Shown one piece after another: positions 17,648 to 26,408 of a stretch of DNA of 64,000 nt. Source of the DNA: a bacterium (GTDB taxonomy: Bacteria; Gemmatimonadota; Gemmatimonadetes; Gemmatimonadales; Gemmatimonadaceae); the NCBI GenBank assembly GCA_027484025.1, contig JAIXTI010000197.1, positions 41,098 through 105,097 on the forward strand, given 5' to 3'. Below the pieces are notes generated by a model, which was not told the DNA's origin, did no database searches, and was given only the letters and a program-made list of their open reading frames with translations. The position numbers and the translations under genes are program-made. How positions within the stretch are numbered: position 1 is the first letter of the stretch; each line of letters begins with the position of its first letter.

Positions 17648-17856
17648 TTCCGAATAGATTAGCCGGCACACCCTGTAGCTCTCCCCGAACGCTCTCTCCA
17701 CGTCAGCCACCATGCCTCCTAGCTGCTCTTGAGGCGGTCACCCGGTGATTTCACTGCAATCCGCTGGGTCCCCTAGGGTCCCTAGGTTAGCCCCCCCATA
17801 CATGCACCATCTATCCGAACGGGAACAAGACGCCTGGTTCTGCCGACGCCATCACG
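17648..17856. other. Degraded junction between AbiEi-like gene and recombinase remnant
   Basis: There is no gene in this 209-bp stretch. It contains the tandem GGGTCCCCTAGGGTCCCTAGG near 17767-17787, loosely similar to the paired repeats by the att sites. Then comes a short open frame leading into the truncated recombinase after an in-frame TAG. A lost AbiEii or the recombinase N-terminus may have occupied it. Confidence 0.4.
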
Positions 17857-18438
17857 GTGGCCCCCGCCTATTGGCCCTTCGTGGTCCAGGCGGTGCCGGC
17901 GGTACTCAAGCGAAGCGCCATTCGGAAGATGCTGATCAAGGCCGCGAAAGCCGCAGGGATTCAGCCCATTCGCGTGCATGACCTTCGCCATTGTCTGGGC
18001 CACTTCGCCGCCGAGGGCGGTGCCACCCGCGAAGAGCTACAGGCCGCCCTTCGCCACAAGTCGGCTCGCATGACTGAGATCTACACGCAACGGCCCAAGG
18101 TCGAGAATACCGCGCGGGCCATGGCGAACGCCCTCGGCGCGGTCGATGGAGAAAGTCTTGCCCAGACGGCCGGCCTTCCCGCACTGGCGCCGCCCGCGGT
18201 GGCGCCCGTGCCCAGCCGCGGGGCAGCACTGCAGGCGCTGTCTCGGAAGGAACTTTACGACCGAGTGTGGACGAAGCCCATCGAACATGTGGCCAAAGGC
18301 CTCGACGTCAGCGATATCCTCGTGCACAAGCGGTGCCGCAAAATCAACATTCCCACGCCGCCGCGCGGCTATTGGCAGGGCAAGGCCAAGGGGTATGACG
18401 TCATGCCCGTACCGCCGCTGCCGGCGCAGTCGGCGTGA
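17857..18438 (+). pseudogene. Truncated tyrosine recombinase (integrase) fused to a C-terminal domain
   Basis: Residues from about 45 carry the C-terminal catalytic motifs of a tyrosine recombinase: RVHDLRH (HxxR), then RHKSARMTEIYTQR with the nucleophile Tyr. The arm-binding and core-binding domains and the first catalytic Arg are missing; an in-frame TAG lies about 20 codons upstream. After residue 120 comes an unrelated domain, LSRKELYDRVWTKPIEHVAKGLDVSD, ending IPTPPRGYWQGKAKG, resembling a small helix-turn-helix-like module. Its place beside tRNA-Phe is that of an island integrase. It is probably inactive. Confidence 0.75.
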
Positions 18439-18506
18439 GACCAGCAGTGCGCACCGTCCGGCGTTACGCGGCAGAGCAGGGGTACACGGTGCGCCGCAGT
18501 GCGGGG

Positions 18507-18537
18507 TCCCTCAGTGTCGAGTTCAGGGTCCCTCAGT
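18507..18537. repeat. Paired 9-bp repeats, att copy 3
   Basis: TCCCTCAGT at 18507-18515 and 18529-18537, 22 bp apart, on the island side of the tRNA gene. With the pair at 14649-14679 it gives the right segment one pair at each end. Confidence 0.6.
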
Positions 18538-18610
18538 CGGCTGAAAAAAAGCACCGCGCGGCAGGCTCAGTTCGAGTCCCGCCGCGCGGCGTAAGTTGTT
18601 GATTTATAAG

Positions 18611-18687
<77 letters not shown>

Positions 18688-18838
18688 AGTCATCCCCCGC
18701 CGTGCGCAAGCGCAAGCGGGAGCCCTTCAATATATCCGGCCCCATCGCAAAGGGAACCCGCCTCGGCCAGGGAGTTCACGGACACCGAACGGCCCGCCCC
18801 CCAGCCCAAGACCCCACTGCCGGGCCAGGACCCGCACC

Positions 18839-19231
18839 TCACGCCCGCGTAAAGCTCGCCGAGATGATGCTCTTGAGGCCGCCGCGCACGTTGAAGTCGC
18901 CCACGACCGTCATGTGGTGCGGGTTACACGCTGCCACGAGGTCGTCGAGGATGTGGTTCACCGCGCGCTCGTAAAAAATGCCGTCGTTGCGGAAGCTCCA
19001 GAAATACAACTTCAGGCTCTTCAGCTCGAGACACTTCTCGGCCGGCGTGTACGTGATCTTGATCGTCGCAAAATCGGGCGCGCCGCCTTCGAGCAGCTTG
19101 AGTTCCGCCGCGTCCGTCTCCACACCGCCAAGCGGGCAGAGCGACGTGAACTCGTCCGTCTCCATGTAGATCTCGTACTTCCGATCCGCATACGGATTCG
19201 GAAACGTTTCCAGCAATTGTGGTTTGGGCAT
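18839..19231 (-). CDS. queF: NADPH-dependent preQ0 reductase (QueF)
   Basis: At 130 residues this is a unimodular QueF that reduces 7-cyano-7-deazaguanine to preQ1 for queuosine. It has LETFPNPYADRKYEI, the active-site Cys in FTSLCPLGG, PDFATIKITY, the family signature LELKSLKLYFWSFRNDGIFYE and the Asp/His region RAVNHILDDL. It lies beside tRNA-Phe; queuosine itself is placed in other tRNAs, so the adjacency looks incidental. QueD is encoded at the left end of the window. Confidence 0.95.
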   Translation of the reverse strand: MPKPQLLETFPNPYADRKYEIYMETDEFTSLCPLGGVETDAAELKLLEGGAPDFATIKITYTPAEKCLELKSLKLYFWSFRNDGIFYERAVNHILDDLVAACNPHHMTVVGDFNVRGGLKSIISASFTRA

Positions 19232-19309
19232 GCCTTAACTCTAAATGGCCACGCGCACGTTGCGCACTCCCGCCGCGGCACTTCGACGCGCTTCGCGGCG
19301 CGCCACCAC

Positions 19310-20239
19310 TCACGTCAGATCGCGCAACCGCTTCGACCACTCGTCGAGCATCATCCGCTCGGCCGGGGTCAGACTGTCGATCCCTTCGGCCGCGATCTTG
19401 TCGAGCACCGCGTCGAGTGCCGTGCTCGGCGCCGGGGCGACCGTCGCCACAGGGGCGGGCTGCGGCTGCGGCTTCTGCGCCGGACGCACACGCGACATCG
19501 CGGCCTTGCTCTGCGCCACAATGTCGTCCGTCTCGCGCTCACGCTCGCGCGGCCGGCTCGTCTTGGGCACCGCACGCGGCGGCTCGTCGCCGTAATCGGG
19601 CGCCGGCGCAATGCGGCTGCGGAACCGGTCCAGACTCCCCACGTTCGGCGCGCGCAGATACAACCACCCGGCCACCATCCCGCCAAAGTGCGCCGCGTAC
19701 GCCGTGCCGCCGGCACTGCCGCTGTCGAGCACTGTCATCGTGATGTTGATGAGCGCCATGAACGCCACCAGCCACTTCACCTTCATGGGCACGACACCGA
19801 AGAACAGCACTTCGTCGTCCGGCCAACGCGACGCATACGCGACGGCCACGCCAAGAATGGCCGCCGACGCGCCAACGAGCACACCACCGTTGGGCTGCAG
19901 CAGGTAGTGAAAGGCCCAGCCGCCAAGCCCGCACCACAGGTAGTACCACGTAAATGTGCTCGCGCCCCACGACCGCTCCACACGCGGACCGAACAACCAC
20001 AGCGTCCACATGTTGAGCAGCAGGTGCATAAGACCACCATGCACGAACATGTACGTCCCGATCGTCCACAGCTTGCGCGCGGCGAGATCACCCGACGCAT
20101 AGCCCAGCCCGTTCGCCATGTTCGCATCGCCCACGAGCGTGGCCTGCACGAAATACACGGCCACGCACAACCCGATCAGCCAGTACACGGCGCTCGGCGT
20201 ACGCGATGTCTCGAACTCGTCGTAGGTGACGTAACTCAT
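19310..20239 (-). CDS. Rhomboid intramembrane serine protease
   Basis: The 309-residue protein has six hydrophobic helices in its first 200 residues. It carries the rhomboid catalytic pair: Ser in LVGASAAILG and His in YAAHFGGMVAG. The HLLLNMWTLWLFG motif in the L1/TM2 region is also present. The C-terminal third is a charged, Pro-rich cytoplasmic tail ending in a helical WSKRLRDLT segment. It cleaves transmembrane substrates within the membrane. It follows ddl on the same strand with a 24-bp gap and may be co-transcribed with it. Confidence 0.93.
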   Translation of the reverse strand: MSYVTYDEFETSRTPSAVYWLIGLCVAVYFVQATLVGDANMANGLGYASGDLAARKLWTIGTYMFVHGGLMHLLLNMWTLWLFGPRVERSWGASTFTWYYLWCGLGGWAFHYLLQPNGGVLVGASAAILGVAVAYASRWPDDEVLFFGVVPMKVKWLVAFMALINITMTVLDSGSAGGTAYAAHFGGMVAGWLYLRAPNVGSLDRFRSRIAPAPDYGDEPPRAVPKTSRPRERERETDDIVAQSKAAMSRVRPAQKPQPQPAPVATVAPAPSTALDAVLDKIAAEGIDSLTPAERMMLDEWSKRLRDLT

Positions 20240-20263
20240 GGCAAGTGAACGAAGTCGGTGCGG

Positions 20264-21301
20264 CTATCGATCCCGCGACGGTGCGAGCGCGAGATGCACG
20301 ATGCGCTCGCACAGATCGGGAAACAAGACACCCGCGGCCGCGGCGGCCTGTGGGATGAGACTGGTAGGCGTCATCCCCGGCAACGTGTTGGCCTCAAGAC
20401 ACCACGGACGCCCCTCCGGGTCCAGCCGGAAGTCGATCCGCGCGTACCCCCCCAACTTGAGCGCCGCGAACGCCCGACGGGCCTGATCCGCCAGCGACGC
20501 CTGCACATGTGCCGGTAGTTCGGCGACGAACTCCTTCGCCATCCCTGGGGTGTACTTGCACTCGTAGTCGTACAACTCCTTGGCCGGAACGATCTCGATC
20601 GTCGGCAGCACGGCGTCGCCCAGAATGCCCACCGTCAGCTCCTGCCCCGGCACGAACCGCTCGATCATGACCTCGTCGTCGTAGCGGAACGCCTCCGTCA
20701 CCGCCGGCGCCAGCTCGCCGGCCGCCCGCACAATGCTCAGCCCCACCGTGCTCCCCTGCTTGGACGGCTTCACCACCACCGGCCACCCCAGCTCGCGACC
20801 CACGGCCTCGGCGTCGAGCTGCGACACGTCGGTGGGCGCCATGATCCAGTCGGCGGTATACACGCCGGCCGCCCGGAGCACGACCTTGCTGAGGTGCTTG
20901 TCCATGGCGAGGGCGCTGGCGAGGTGGCCGCTGCCCGTATAGGGCACGCCAACCAAGTCGAGCAGCGCCTGCACGGTACCGTCTTCCCCTTGGCCGCCAT
21001 GAAGCGCCAGGAAGACGCAATCCGCCTCGGTGAGCTCGGACATGGTGCCCAACGTCGGCGACAGCGATTGCGAGGCCATGCCGGCCAGCGCGTCTAGCGA
21101 GGGGGGCGCGCTGCCCACCCCGGCCGCCAGCATCCGCCGCTCGGTCTCGCGGGTGAGCACGCCCTCTGCCGGGTCGAGGCAGATGACCTCATGCCCCTTT
21201 TCGCGCAGCGCCTGCGCAATGCGGAGGCCGCTGGACAGCGAGACATCGCGTTCGGCGGAAACGCCGCCGAGGAGGACAGTAATTCGGAGAGGGCTCGACA
21301 T
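20264..21301 (-). CDS. ddl: D-alanine--D-alanine ligase
   Basis: This 345-residue ATP-grasp enzyme joins two D-alanines for peptidoglycan precursors in the cytoplasm. Visible motifs are VLLGGVSAERDVSL, FLALHGGQGEDGT, PYTGSGHLASALAMDK, WPVVVKPSKQGSTVG, ERFVPGQELTV and the metal-binding ARIDFRLD and CLEANTLPGMTPTSL. Length and motif order are normal for Ddl. Full motif preservation indicates an active enzyme. Confidence 0.97.
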   Translation of the reverse strand: MSSPLRITVLLGGVSAERDVSLSSGLRIAQALREKGHEVICLDPAEGVLTRETERRMLAAGVGSAPPSLDALAGMASQSLSPTLGTMSELTEADCVFLALHGGQGEDGTVQALLDLVGVPYTGSGHLASALAMDKHLSKVVLRAAGVYTADWIMAPTDVSQLDAEAVGRELGWPVVVKPSKQGSTVGLSIVRAAGELAPAVTEAFRYDDEVMIERFVPGQELTVGILGDAVLPTIEIVPAKELYDYECKYTPGMAKEFVAELPAHVQASLADQARRAFAALKLGGYARIDFRLDPEGRPWCLEANTLPGMTPTSLIPQAAAAAGVLFPDLCERIVHLALAPSRDR

Positions 21302-21361
21302 ACTGCAAGCTACGCAGAATGCCGGTCGAGGGAAAACGGCAACGCGTCGGGCTAGGCGGCC

Positions 21362-21832
21362 TTACTGCCGGCCCGTACTCTCGAGCACGAACTGCACGAT
21401 ACGCGACAGCATGGCGCCATCGGGGATCTGCTCCCATTCGCGGACCACGTGCACCCGGTCGAACGCGTCGATGGTGACGTGCCGCCCTTCCCGCGGGGCG
21501 TCGGGGTCCAGCGCAATCCACGCCTGCCAGAGCGTCAGCCCCTGCGCGTTGAGGGCGACGCCGTGCGCGTCCTCCCAGGTGGAGGCGCGAGGGTCTGCGA
21601 AGAACGCCGCCAGGCGGCCTTTACTGAAGTCGCGGAGTGGCTCACCGAGTGAATCAGTGAACTGGTCCAGTGCGTAGATCATGAAGCGGAATACGGAGGG
21701 AAGCCGCGCGAGACATCGCTCAGCCGTGTCATAGGGGAGACGGCAAACGCGCGCCGAAGTAACGATGAGCTTCGCTTCACTCCATTCCAGTTGCTGCATA
21801 TTCACCGGCGTAGTGACGCGACACGCCATCAC
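21362..21832 (-). CDS. Cytoplasmic protein of unknown function
   Basis: The open frame encodes up to 156 residues. A start at 21799 (MQQLEWSEAKLIVTS) may be better because the preceding residues overlap the divergent promoter region. It has no signal peptide or membrane segment. It is rich in Trp, Asp and Arg (TWEDAHGVALNAQGLTLWQAW). I do not recognise a family. Confidence 0.6.
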   Translation of the reverse strand: MMACRVTTPVNMQQLEWSEAKLIVTSARVCRLPYDTAERCLARLPSVFRFMIYALDQFTDSLGEPLRDFSKGRLAAFFADPRASTWEDAHGVALNAQGLTLWQAWIALDPDAPREGRHVTIDAFDRVHVVREWEQIPDGAMLSRIVQFVLESTGRQ

Positions 21833-21868
21833 GAGGTATGGCCTCCTGAACCGCTCATCGAGGCACTC

Positions 21869-22282
21869 ATGTATCGCGCATCATTGCTGACCCTTGCCGC
21901 ACTCGCCGTTTTTTCGACCGGCTGCGAGCGCACGCCCGTCGACGCCGACGACACCGTCGACCCGCCGCGCAACGGTATCGTGGCCGGCACACTCGAAGTC
22001 ACGGCCAAGCGCCCGAATCTCACGCTGCGCAACACCAGCGAGTTCATCGTCGGCTACACCATCGTGGACAGCGAGATGGCGACCATTGCCCTCTTCCCGC
22101 CGTGCGGCAACAGCTGCCCCACGCTCGTGCAGGGGGCAAGCATCGTGGTGCCGTACAGCGCCATCGGCGGCTACTCGACCGCGTCCAAGAAAGCCAACGT
22201 GCTCTGGTTCAAGTACCAGCGCAGCGCCGACGGCACGCTCAAGCCCATCGAGGGAGTGAACGTGGCGCAGGTGACGCTCTAA
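21869..22282 (+). CDS. Small predicted lipoprotein
   Basis: The 137-residue product has a lipobox, AVFSTGCER, and a mature domain of beta-strand character (TLEVTAKRPNLTLRNTSEF, ASIVVPYSAIGG). Two Cys in PPCGNSC could form a disulfide. The ATG at 21869 puts the signal peptide first. It lies 18 bp before the sigma-factor gene on the same strand, so it may share its transcript. Function unknown. Confidence 0.7.
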   Translation: MYRASLLTLAALAVFSTGCERTPVDADDTVDPPRNGIVAGTLEVTAKRPNLTLRNTSEFIVGYTIVDSEMATIALFPPCGNSCPTLVQGASIVVPYSAIGGYSTASKKANVLWFKYQRSADGTLKPIEGVNVAQVTL

Positions 22283-22300
22283 CGCCCGGATCACTCGTCC

Positions 22301-22876
22301 GTGTCCACGCTCTCCGACGCGACCGCGTTTCGCCGCGTGCTGTTGCAGGCACGGCAGGGCGATCGCGTGAGCTTTGCGCAGCTCGTGGAGCATTACCATC
22401 CGCGCGCCATGCGCTTTGCGTTGCAGATGCTGCGCCATCGCGAAGACGCCGAGGAAGCGGTGCAGGACACGTTCGTGCGGGTGCACGACCATCTCGCGCG
22501 CTTTCGCGAGGACGCGCCCTTCGATCCGTGGTTCTTCCGCATTCTCGGTAACCGCTGTCGCACGCTGCTCGTGCGGCGTAAGCGGCATCACGACATCATC
22601 GATTACGGTGACCTGCCGCATGATGCCGCGAGTGTCGAGACGGTCGACCTTCCCAGCGACCGCTTTACCCACGACGTGCACCGCGCGCTCGCCGAACTTC
22701 CGGCGGAGCAGCGCGAGGCGTTCCTGCTCCGCCATGTGAACGACATGGATTACGAAGAGATGACCATCGTCACCGGCGCCAAGGGATCGACCCTGCGCAT
22801 GCGCGTCAAGCGTGCCATCGATGCACTCCGCAACCGGCTGCACGCCCCCATGCGCGAAGGAGCGTTTCATGACTGA
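22301..22876 (+). CDS. ECF-type RNA polymerase sigma factor
   Basis: The 191-residue protein has region 2 (FAQLVEHYHPRAMRFALQMLRHREDAEEAVQDTFVRVH) and region 4 (ALAELPAEQREAFLLRHVNDMDYEEMTIVTG followed by RMRVKRAIDALR), with no regions 1 or 3. It directs transcription of a small regulon. Start is GTG at 22301. The next gene overlaps it by 8 bp, in the position usual for an anti-sigma factor or regulator. Confidence 0.93.
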   Translation: MSTLSDATAFRRVLLQARQGDRVSFAQLVEHYHPRAMRFALQMLRHREDAEEAVQDTFVRVHDHLARFREDAPFDPWFFRILGNRCRTLLVRRKRHHDIIDYGDLPHDAASVETVDLPSDRFTHDVHRALAELPAEQREAFLLRHVNDMDYEEMTIVTGAKGSTLRMRVKRAIDALRNRLHAPMREGAFHD

Positions 22877-23567
22877 CCGCGATCGCCGCTCCGAGCGGAA
22901 CCACGTCGAGCCTGTCGATGACGAACTACTGCTCGCGCAGGTGAAGGCCGTCCTCACACCCATGCCCGAGGTCGACCGCCGTCACATCGCGCAGATCCTC
23001 GCCGCGACGACCGGACGCGCACGCACACCGCAACAGCGGTTCGTCACGCGCCTTGCCGATCTGCGCGACTGGTGGCGTTACAGCACGCCGCCAGTCGCGC
23101 GCGTCGCGACGATGGCGGCCGCCGCGCTGACCATCGGTTTCGTCGCGCGCGGGTACGTCACACGTGATGACGGCACACTCGTGAGCGCGACGGCAACAGC
23201 TCCGGTCACCGTCGCGAACGACGCAGGCACCGACAGCATGCGTCCCGCAACCACCATGCAGGCGGTCGACGCACCGGCCGACACACGCGAGCTGCGCGTT
23301 TCCACGCAGTTCGTGCTCGACACTCGCGACATCGCGGGCGCCACCACGGTGTCCATCGTGGGCGAGTTCAACGACTGGAACCAAAGCGCGACGCCCCTGG
23401 TGTTCGAGCACGGGGCGTGGACCACCACCGTCCCACTCACACCGGGCCGACATGTGTATGCGTTCGTGGTGAACGGCGAACGGTGGATCGCCGATCCACG
23501 CGCACCACAAGCGCCCGACAACGACTTCGGCCGTCCGGGCTCCGTGATCATCGTGCGGGCGCCGTAA
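22869..23567 (+). CDS. Single-pass membrane protein with C-terminal CBM48-like domain, putative anti-sigma partner
   Basis: The 232-residue product has a charged cytoplasmic N-terminus (about 1-75, VDDELLLAQVKAVLTPMPEVDRRHIAQIL) and one transmembrane segment near residue 80-95. An outer beta-domain of glycogen-binding (AMPK/CBM48-like) type follows: ATTVSIVGEFNDWNQSATPLV, then WTTTVPLTPGRHVYAFVVNGERW. Overlap with the sigma-factor gene and topology suggest that it controls that sigma factor; no zinc-finger anti-sigma motif is visible. The same type of domain ends the protein encoded at 25167-26363. Confidence 0.75.
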   Translation: MTDRDRRSERNHVEPVDDELLLAQVKAVLTPMPEVDRRHIAQILAATTGRARTPQQRFVTRLADLRDWWRYSTPPVARVATMAAAALTIGFVARGYVTRDDGTLVSATATAPVTVANDAGTDSMRPATTMQAVDAPADTRELRVSTQFVLDTRDIAGATTVSIVGEFNDWNQSATPLVFEHGAWTTTVPLTPGRHVYAFVVNGERWIADPRAPQAPDNDFGRPGSVIIVRAP

Positions 23568-23568
23568 C

Positions 23569-24225
23569 ATGCGACGTCATGCCATGCGCCTGCTCGGCGT
23601 CGTTCTACTCGCCACCGCACCGGCACACGCGCAGGAGCTCTCCCCCTTCGACGCCATCGCCGACGAGCCCACGCGAGCCGCACTGCGCACCATCATCGCC
23701 GACGCCGCCGCGCGTGGACTTCCCACCTCCGCGCTCGTGACCAAGGTGCGCGAGGGGATCGCCAAACGCGCGACGCCCGATCGCATTCGCAACGCGACCG
23801 CGCTGCTAGCAGACCGACTCGCCGTGGCATCGACCGCGCTGGCCCCCACACGCAGCCCCGACGAACTCACCGCCGCCGCCGACGCGCTGCAGGTGGGCAT
23901 CCCCGCCTCCACGCTGCGCGAAATGCGTCAGCTCTGGCCGCAGCGTCCGCTCACCGTCCCCCTCGGCGTGCTCTCCGAACTCGTCGCGAGCGGCGTGTCG
24001 CGATCCGTTGCCACGCGACGCGTACGCGACCTGCTCGTGAAAGGCGCGACCACCAGCCAATTCGCCGCACTCGGCACCACCATCCAAAGCGACATCGCCG
24101 CCGGCCTCTCCCCCGACGCCGCCATGGAGCTCCGGAGCAAGGGCGTGCTCTCGCTCATCGAACAGCAGATCAACGCGGGAGTGACCACCACCGGTGCGCC
24201 GCCGCGCCCCCCGGTCAAACGCTGA
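23569..24225 (+). CDS. Exported helical protein of unknown function
   Basis: This 218-residue protein has a signal peptide (ending APAHAQ) and a long helical, Ala/Arg-rich body with repeated short motifs such as GLPTSALVTKVREGIAKRA and GVSRSVATRRVRDLLVKGA. It starts 1 nt after the preceding stop and is the third gene of the sigma-factor operon. Its location suggests a periplasmic role in that regulon; no family recognised. Confidence 0.7.
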   Translation: MRRHAMRLLGVVLLATAPAHAQELSPFDAIADEPTRAALRTIIADAAARGLPTSALVTKVREGIAKRATPDRIRNATALLADRLAVASTALAPTRSPDELTAAADALQVGIPASTLREMRQLWPQRPLTVPLGVLSELVASGVSRSVATRRVRDLLVKGATTSQFAALGTTIQSDIAAGLSPDAAMELRSKGVLSLIEQQINAGVTTTGAPPRPPVKR

Positions 24226-24314
24226 ACGCCGGAAGACCGCGCCGCTTTGTAACAAACACGAAACCGTCGTGTGACGTGGGTAGATCCTGCCAACGCAGGC
24301 TCCAGAATGCGCCC

Positions 24315-25010
24315 ATGGCACAAGAGCTCGACACCTTCACCATGATCGATTTTTTCGCGAATCTGGTGAAGTTCTGGCAGATCATCATTTTTGTCTTCGG
24401 CGCCTATCAGTTCTGGGCCAGCCGGCGCGAACGGTTGGCCTCGGATAAAGTCCGCAATGAACAGGCCGTTACCGACTCCAACTATCAGGCGTGGCAAGTC
24501 GTCAATAGTGCCCAAGGAAAGGGCGGCAGCGGCGGGCGCATCGACGCCCTCGCGAATTTGGTGAAGAATGGGCAGTCACTCGCCGGCGTAAACGTCGATG
24601 GTGCCTGGCTCGAAGGGATCGACCTGCGCGGCGCCAATTTGCAGCACGCGAGCTTTCGTCATGCCAACCTGCAAGGCGCTCTGTTCGACGGAGCCAACCT
24701 CAAGCGCGTGTCGTTCGAGGGTGCAAACCTCACAGCCGCCTCGTTCGAAGGGGCATACCTTCAGTCGGCGCACGTTGCAGGGTCCCGCATGTCCGCAGCA
24801 AACCTCATGAAGGCCGATCTAGCCGATCTCGTCGGGTGGCAAGAGATCCAGAGCATCAGCTACGCGCGCCTCAACGATATCCAGCGCGCACCGGCCGGCT
24901 TTCGCGACTGGGCCCGCCAGAACGGCGCCGAAGACGCCGAGACGGTCCAAACACCGGATGAAGATGGCGGGAGCGCCCACGGATTCTCCACGCAGTTCCG
25001 CGCCGTCTAA
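24315..25010 (+). CDS. Membrane-anchored pentapeptide-repeat protein
   Basis: The 231-residue product has an N-terminal transmembrane segment (FWQIIIFVFGAYQFW), a linker, and about ten A(N/D)LXX-type pentapeptide units from residue 97. Examples are LRGANLQHASFRHANLQGALF and VSFEGANLTAASFEG. These fold into a right-handed quadrilateral beta-helix. ATG at 24315 is chosen because it begins just ahead of the membrane segment. The role is unknown; such proteins act as scaffolds or protein-binding modules. Confidence 0.82.
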   Translation: MAQELDTFTMIDFFANLVKFWQIIIFVFGAYQFWASRRERLASDKVRNEQAVTDSNYQAWQVVNSAQGKGGSGGRIDALANLVKNGQSLAGVNVDGAWLEGIDLRGANLQHASFRHANLQGALFDGANLKRVSFEGANLTAASFEGAYLQSAHVAGSRMSAANLMKADLADLVGWQEIQSISYARLNDIQRAPAGFRDWARQNGAEDAETVQTPDEDGGSAHGFSTQFRAV

Positions 25011-25094
25011 CGCAGGTCCTCACTTCTCACCCCTGCGTTACTCAACTCTCACCCCTATCAAAGTCTCAACTCTGTACTCTCGACTCTCAGTCTG

Positions 25095-25122
25095 AGTTCT
25101 CAGTTCTCAGTTCTCAGCTCTC
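25095..25122. repeat. Heptanucleotide tandem repeat AGTTCTC
   Basis: Three perfect units and one variant (AGCTCTC) lie in a strand-biased pyrimidine-rich tract that runs from about 25018 to 25125. In that tract CTCA and TCTCA recur. The tract is 44 bp upstream of the next gene start and is non-coding. Confidence 0.65.
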
Positions 25123-25166
25123 AGTAGCGCCGAGATGGCGGTCCGCACTAGCGTACTTCCGTGCTC

Positions 25167-26363
25167 ATGCTACGTGCGCTCGCCCTTCTCGTATTCATCG
25201 CGTCCCCGCTGCTCGCGCAGTCGTCTCCGTCTCGCTCTCTCGCGTGGCTCGACGTCGGCGGTGCGCAAGTCCGGCAACCCACCAGCTCCGCGCGCTCGGC
25301 CGCGTCGCTCGGTGCCGGTCTCTGGTACGCCCGCGATCGTGTCGCCATAGCCGGCGAGGGGAACGTCACCCTCGCGCGCGACAGCATCAGTGCCGCGCAG
25401 TACATCGTGCGTGCGTCGCTGCTCCCAGTCGCGTGGTCGCGAACGGATATCGACCTCAGCGCGACCACCAACGGCATCGTGCTCCCCGGGAGCAATGGCA
25501 ACCAGTCCGCCATGCTGCGCCAGTTCTGGCGTGTGCATGCGGTGGAGTTGTCAGCATCCGCCGGCGCTGGACGTACATCACGATTGCGAAATGCGAGCAG
25601 CGGGCACGCGTTCGGTGCGGGCGCCGAATGGCTGCTGCAAAAGGGTCAGTGGCGAGTGGGCACCTCGCTCCAGCGCAGCTACAGCGACGACTATCAGCTC
25701 ATGGAAGCGTCGGGAATCGCGCTCGGTCGCATCGCGCCGCGCTACACGCTCAATGACGTGAACGCGCAGCTGTCCTGGCAACGCGGTCCGCTGTGGATCA
25801 ATGCGCAGCGCGGCTGGCGTCGCGGGGTCGGGGCCACGGTGGGCAACGCAAACGGCTTCAACGTGTCGGCGGCGATCAGCATGACGACGACCACCACGCT
25901 CATCGTGCAAACCGGTGAACAGTTCGCAGACGTCGTGCGCGGAGTCCCGCAGGCGCGCTATACCGGTGTGGCCATGCGCTGGAATCCCGCACGCGCGCGC
26001 GCCCTGCGCGCGGCCGTCCGCCCCTCGGGAGATACCCGCACGTCACCCGGGGTAAGCGTGGTGCTCGTCCCCGACGTGCGCGGGGACGAGGTGCTGCTGC
26101 AGCGCACCGAAGGCGTCGGTACCATCACCATTTCCATCGCCGCCCCGCCCCAGGCCGTCGTGGAGCTGGCGACCAGTCAGAATGACTGGCAACCCATCCG
26201 GCTCGCGCAACGCGGTGCGCTGTTCGTGCATCAGCTCACCCTCCCCTCGGGTATGCACCGGATTGCCGTCCGCGTGAACGGCGGCGCGTGGCGGGCGCCG
26301 CGCGGCCTGGCGCAGGTCCGTGACGACTTCGGCGGCAGAGCGGGCGTGGTCGTCATTCCCTGA
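25167..26363 (+). CDS. Exported beta-rich protein with C-terminal CBM48-like domain
   Basis: The 398-residue protein has a signal peptide (MLRALALLVFIASPLLAQ). About 260 residues follow with alternating amphipathic strands, such as SLGAGLWYARDRVAIAGEGNVTLARD and NAQLSWQRGPLWINAQRGWRRG, suggesting an outer-membrane barrel-like region. A beta-sandwich tail (ITISIAAPPQAVVELATSQNDWQP, then MHRIAVRVNGGAWR) ends DDFGGRAGVVVIP. That tail parallels the C-terminus of the protein at 22869-23567 (DNDFGRPGSVIIV). The ATG at 25167 is preferred to GTG at 25161. Function unknown. Confidence 0.7.
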   Translation: MLRALALLVFIASPLLAQSSPSRSLAWLDVGGAQVRQPTSSARSAASLGAGLWYARDRVAIAGEGNVTLARDSISAAQYIVRASLLPVAWSRTDIDLSATTNGIVLPGSNGNQSAMLRQFWRVHAVELSASAGAGRTSRLRNASSGHAFGAGAEWLLQKGQWRVGTSLQRSYSDDYQLMEASGIALGRIAPRYTLNDVNAQLSWQRGPLWINAQRGWRRGVGATVGNANGFNVSAAISMTTTTTLIVQTGEQFADVVRGVPQARYTGVAMRWNPARARALRAAVRPSGDTRTSPGVSVVLVPDVRGDEVLLQRTEGVGTITISIAAPPQAVVELATSQNDWQPIRLAQRGALFVHQLTLPSGMHRIAVRVNGGAWRAPRGLAQVRDDFGGRAGVVVIP

Positions 26364-26408
26364 CCCCAGTCCCTTGACCCTCGTAGGTACCCTGGTGAGC
26401 GTTCAGGG

